Positions 6,128 to 7,417 of a stretch of DNA of 7,417 nucleotides are shown in pieces. Position numbers and translations under genes: made by a program. This DNA comes from Lachnospiraceae bacterium (GTDB lineage Bacteria > Bacillota_A > Clostridia > Lachnospirales > Lachnospiraceae). The stretch's first letter is position 1, and each line of letters begins with the position of its first letter. The notes under the pieces were generated by a model. It had not been told where the DNA came from, ran no database searches, and was given only the letters and a program-made list of their open reading frames with translations. The stretch spans positions 1 through 7,417 of the forward strand of contig JAFWXB010000345.1 in assembly GCA_017523185.1 (NCBI GenBank), in the 5' to 3' direction.

Positions 6128-6299
6128 TTCTGTATAGATATCTCATTCTCTGGAAGGGATTACAGAAATAAGAGTAACCGTTCAGCATACGCTGACTGTT
6201 ACGGACGGCATCCATATTCCAAGTTGCTTTGGCAAGATGGATGCCGCTTTGGCTTACTTTACTTGTTCTCTTCGCACCAATCAGCGGAGTGATTGGTGC
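6128..6299 (-). other. Tandem hairpin cluster between the ORF8 homologue and xis; candidate structured RNA
   Basis: Four hairpins follow one another: GCACCAATCA/TGATTGGTGC (6274-6283 with 6290-6299; 10 bp perfect, 6-nt loop); CGGCATCCAT/ATGGATGCCG (6206-6215 with 6237-6246; 10 bp perfect, with an inner CCAA/TTGG); GTAAC plus TCAGC stems around 6174-6202; and TTCTGTA/TACAGAA (6128-6134 with 6161-6167). None has a U-tract, so these are not simple terminators. The 6061-6300 stretch is about 45% G+C by hand count, well above its surroundings. It lies in the 5976-6323 gap, which holds no convincing gene. It would be transcribed with the ORF7/ORF8 operon or as a long xis leader. No known RNA family was recognised; a decayed coding sequence is the main alternative. 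Confidence 0.35.
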
Positions 6300-6323
6300 T
6301 AGGCTGAAGATTTAAATAAGATT

Positions 6324-6563
6324 CTATACTGGGTCAAATGTTAATATCGCAATAATTAATTTTGTTTCCAATCTGCGACGCAATTCTTCATTCACATGAT
6401 AATATTGCTCTCCATATTCATCATATAATGTTCCTGCTGATAAACGAATTATGTAATCTTCATAATATTTTAAAACACGATTCAATGCATTCACATCACC
6501 GGATACTGCCTTCTCAATCGTATGATATGGCACAAGATTTAAACAGTTATTCATTCTTTTCAT
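6324..6563 (-). CDS. Tn916 ORF8-like small helix-turn-helix-family protein
   Basis: A 79-residue protein resembling Tn916 ORF8 (76 residues): the order 'I-A-G-D-N-L-YY-YI ... DEYG ... LRRRLETKLI-IL-F' is shared, here as GDVNALNRVLKYYEDYI (22-38), DEYGEQYYHV (48-57) and LRRRLETKLIIAIL (61-74). The family is annotated as HTH_16-like in conjugative transposons. Its partner is the upstream sigma-like gene. The two overlap by 17 bp, and GAGGAA (6571-6576) inside that gene lies 7 nt before the ATG at 6563, so translation is probably coupled. In Tn916 the orf7-orf8 pair is linked to activation of transfer-gene transcription. M4 (6554) is a possible but less well placed start. Identity with the family is clear; molecular function is not established. 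Confidence 0.85.
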   Translation of the reverse strand: MKRMNNCLNLVPYHTIEKAVSGDVNALNRVLKYYEDYIIRLSAGTLYDEYGEQYYHVNEELRRRLETKLIIAILTFDPV

Positions 6564-7008
6564 TTTCCAGTTCCTCTATAAATTTCTTTAGTTTTTGCAA
6601 AGAGCTGGTTTTATGATGAAAAATTGTACTTGGAACAAGATTTAACTGCTTCGCAATTTCTGTATCTTTCAGTTCCATAAAAAATGACAATAATATCACT
6701 TTTCGTTTGGTTTCTGAAAGAGAACTTAAGGCTTCATAAAGCACTTCATCTCTCACTTCAATATCATATTCAAAAATATGAAACATTTCGGCACTAACAC
6801 TCTCCATCCATTCATTTTGTATCCATTCCTCTGCAACATTTAATTCATTCAACTGTTCCTGATTCAGTTCGGAGAAACATACTTCATGTTTCTGTAAACG
6901 TTTTTTCTCTCTTTGATAATCGTTTGCTTCATTTCTCAATACAGTCTTACAAAAACTGTCAAACTGTTTACGTATTCTCAGTTGTTCTTCGAAAGGAGTT
7001 TGCTCCAT
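6547..7008 (-). CDS. Tn916 ORF7-like sigma-70 family factor
   Basis: A 153-residue protein from the ATG at 7008. The C-terminal part (about 85-148) is a sigma-70 region 4: a helix with EVLYEALSSLSETKRKVILL, then the helix-turn-helix MELKDTEIAKQLNLVPSTIF and a closing basic helix ending LKKFIEEL. This aligns with Tn916 ORF7 (139 residues), as does the N-terminal FDSFCK stretch, which would stand in for region 2. Such proteins are thought to direct RNA polymerase to element promoters. Start: AAAGGAGGTG (7015-7024) sits 6 nt before ATG 7008; the frame remains open to a GTG at 7068, but the 20 extra codons run through this binding site and are rejected. It overlaps the ORF8-like gene by 17 bp. 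Its leader contains two terminators and an A/T-tract region; no convincing sigma-A promoter was found between them and the gene. Confidence 0.88.
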   Translation of the reverse strand: MEQTPFEEQLRIRKQFDSFCKTVLRNEANDYQREKKRLQKHEVCFSELNQEQLNELNVAEEWIQNEWMESVSAEMFHIFEYDIEVRDEVLYEALSSLSETKRKVILLSFFMELKDTEIAKQLNLVPSTIFHHKTSSLQKLKKFIEELENEKNE

Positions 7009-7014
7009 AGAGTT

Positions 7015-7024
7015 CACCTCCTTT
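7015..7024 (-). promoter_or_regulatory. Ribosome binding site that decides the sigma-factor start
   Basis: AAAGGAGGTG on the minus strand is a near-perfect anti-16S match, 6 nt before the ATG at 7008-7006. It overrules the longer reading from GTG 7068. Confidence 0.85.
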
Positions 7025-7095
7025 CTGCATGAAAATAGAGTAAAATATATCCCTTCATTTATTAGCACGAATTCAAGGGGTCAAAAATTCGAAAC

Positions 7096-7137
7096 TTTTT
7101 CAAATTTTTTGAAAAAAATTAAAAAAATTTTGAAAAA
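7096..7137. repeat. A/T-tract region with short direct and inverted repeats
   Basis: TTTTGAAAAA occurs at 7107-7116 and 7128-7137, offset 21 bp (two helical turns). TTTTTCAAA at 7096-7104 forms a perfect 9-bp inverted repeat with TTTGAAAAA (7108-7116) around a 3-bp centre. The stretch is almost pure A/T with phased runs, so it is probably bent. It lies between the second terminator and the sigma-factor gene, a plausible place for an operator or an upstream element of a promoter. Low sequence complexity makes chance repeats likely. Confidence 0.3.
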
Positions 7138-7144
7138 CTAAAAA

Positions 7145-7190
7145 AAGAACATCTATACAAACCTTATTGGTTTGATAAATGCTCTTTTTA
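7145..7190. terminator. Intrinsic terminator upstream of the sigma-factor gene (bidirectional appearance)
   Basis: A long imperfect stem of about 18 pairs closes on a TTATT loop: ACAAACC around 7160 pairs with GGTTTG just after the loop, and AAAGA at the base pairs with TCTTT. Mismatches lie between. On the minus strand it is followed by seven U residues, on the plus strand by five. It would stop minus-strand transcripts coming from the right before the ORF7-like gene unless antitermination occurs. Confidence 0.65.
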
Positions 7191-7373
7191 TTACCACATA
7201 TGGTAGTATCTATATATAATTACTCCTATTACAATTACATAAAGTTCTTTGTTTTCATTACTTACTGAATCTGATTCTTTCTGCAGTTTTGCCCAAAAAA
7301 ATAGCAAGCAATGATTATTGCCTGCTATCCCTATTTTTATTGTATCTCGTATTATTTCTATCATCTGAATCAT
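7191..7373 (-). CDS. Possible short leader ORF, 60 residues, unrecognised
   Basis: The frame opens MIQMIEIIRDTIKIGIAG and ends VIIYRYYHMW. AAGGGG lies about 11 nt before the ATG, a moderate ribosome binding site. Residues 49-56 are hydrophobic (YVIVIGVII) but no convincing membrane segment or domain is seen. A strong terminator hairpin lies inside the frame (7295-7328), so a transcript would often end before the ORF does. It may therefore be a translated leader whose ribosome affects the hairpin, or a spurious ORF. Toxin-like and holin-like small proteins were considered without a match. Confidence 0.25.
   Translation of the reverse strand: MIQMIEIIRDTIKIGIAGNNHCLLFFWAKLQKESDSVSNENKELYVIVIGVIIYRYYHMW
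7295..7328 (-). terminator. Intrinsic terminator inside the leader ORF
   Basis: On the minus strand ATAGCAGGCAAT (7317-7328) pairs with ATTGCTTGCTAT (7301-7312) around a 4-nt loop, 12 pairs including one G-U. It is followed at once by a run of seven U residues. On the plus strand the same position is an A-C mismatch and the tail is poor, so it acts on minus-strand transcripts. It is the first of two terminators before the sigma-factor gene. Confidence 0.75.
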
Positions 7374-7417
7374 TTTGAAATTAGCCCCTTAATAATCGTA
7401 CTAATACACAATATATA

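Larger units (their letters stand above)
4023..7417. mobile_element. int-proximal end of a Tn916-family integrative conjugative element (continues past window)
   Basis: The minus-strand order ORF7-like sigma factor, ORF8-like protein, excisionase, integrase reproduces the right end of Tn916, and all four proteins match their Tn916 counterparts over their length. A cluster of integrase arm-like motifs (4102-4150) lies beyond int, as expected for an element end. The left limit given is approximate: the junction with the chromosome lies somewhere between the phosphatase gene (3972) and the motif cluster (4102). Tn916 orf10 is not recognisable here. Transfer genes and any cargo lie to the right of the window. 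Whether the element is mobile cannot be judged, but int and xis are intact. Confidence 0.8.

Noticed and set aside
5873..6292. 139-codon plus-strand ORF across the gap upstream of xis
   Set aside because: No ribosome binding site, no recognisable domain, and it lies antisense to the hairpin cluster and to the more coding-like minus-strand frames.
7009..7068. 20-residue N-terminal extension of the sigma factor from GTG 7068
   Set aside because: It would be translated straight through a near-perfect ribosome binding site placed correctly for ATG 7008, and the extension has no counterpart in Tn916 ORF7.
1..7417. CRISPR array, tRNA or rRNA genes
   Set aside because: No regularly spaced repeats and no tRNA- or rRNA-like sequences were seen on either strand.

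Overview
The window is AT-rich DNA (about one third G+C by eye). It has AGGAGG-type ribosome binding sites, TTGnnn-17-TATAAT promoters and the gene families of a low-GC Firmicute. The fused DUF134/NifX protein, the unusual ClpX and a Tn916-family element together suggest a gut Clostridium relative, probably Lachnospiraceae. That assignment is inference; there is no rRNA or other marker here.

Positions 1-3972 look like ordinary chromosome. From the left: the N-terminal 284 codons of a calcineurin-like (SbcD/Mre11-type) metallophosphoesterase on the minus strand; a 489-residue ClpX-family unfoldase on the minus strand; a 184-bp divergent promoter region; a plus-strand gene fusing a DUF134 helix-turn-helix domain to a NifX-type metal-cluster domain; a bidirectional terminator; and a low-molecular-weight protein-tyrosine phosphatase on the minus strand. 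Each of the first three genes has a readable sigma-A promoter.

From about 4.0 kb to the right edge lies the int end of a Tn916-family integrative conjugative element, all on the minus strand. In transcription order it carries a leader with two intrinsic terminators and a short ORF, an ORF7-like sigma factor, an ORF8-like small protein, a roughly 480-bp interval with no large gene, excisionase and integrase. Beyond int is a cluster of TAGTAAA motifs that look like integrase arm-binding sites, then the chromosomal phosphatase gene. The element's exact end is not resolved, and the rest of it (conjugation genes, cargo) lies beyond position 7417.

How the element genes work together: by analogy with Tn916, the ORF7/ORF8 pair would control transfer-gene transcription, while Xis and Int carry out excision and integration. 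The least explained parts are (a) the interval between the ORF8 homologue and xis, with four tandem hairpins, coding-like fragments in two frames and a 43-codon ORF with its own ribosome binding site, and (b) the double-terminator leader upstream of the sigma factor, which looks like an attenuation region.
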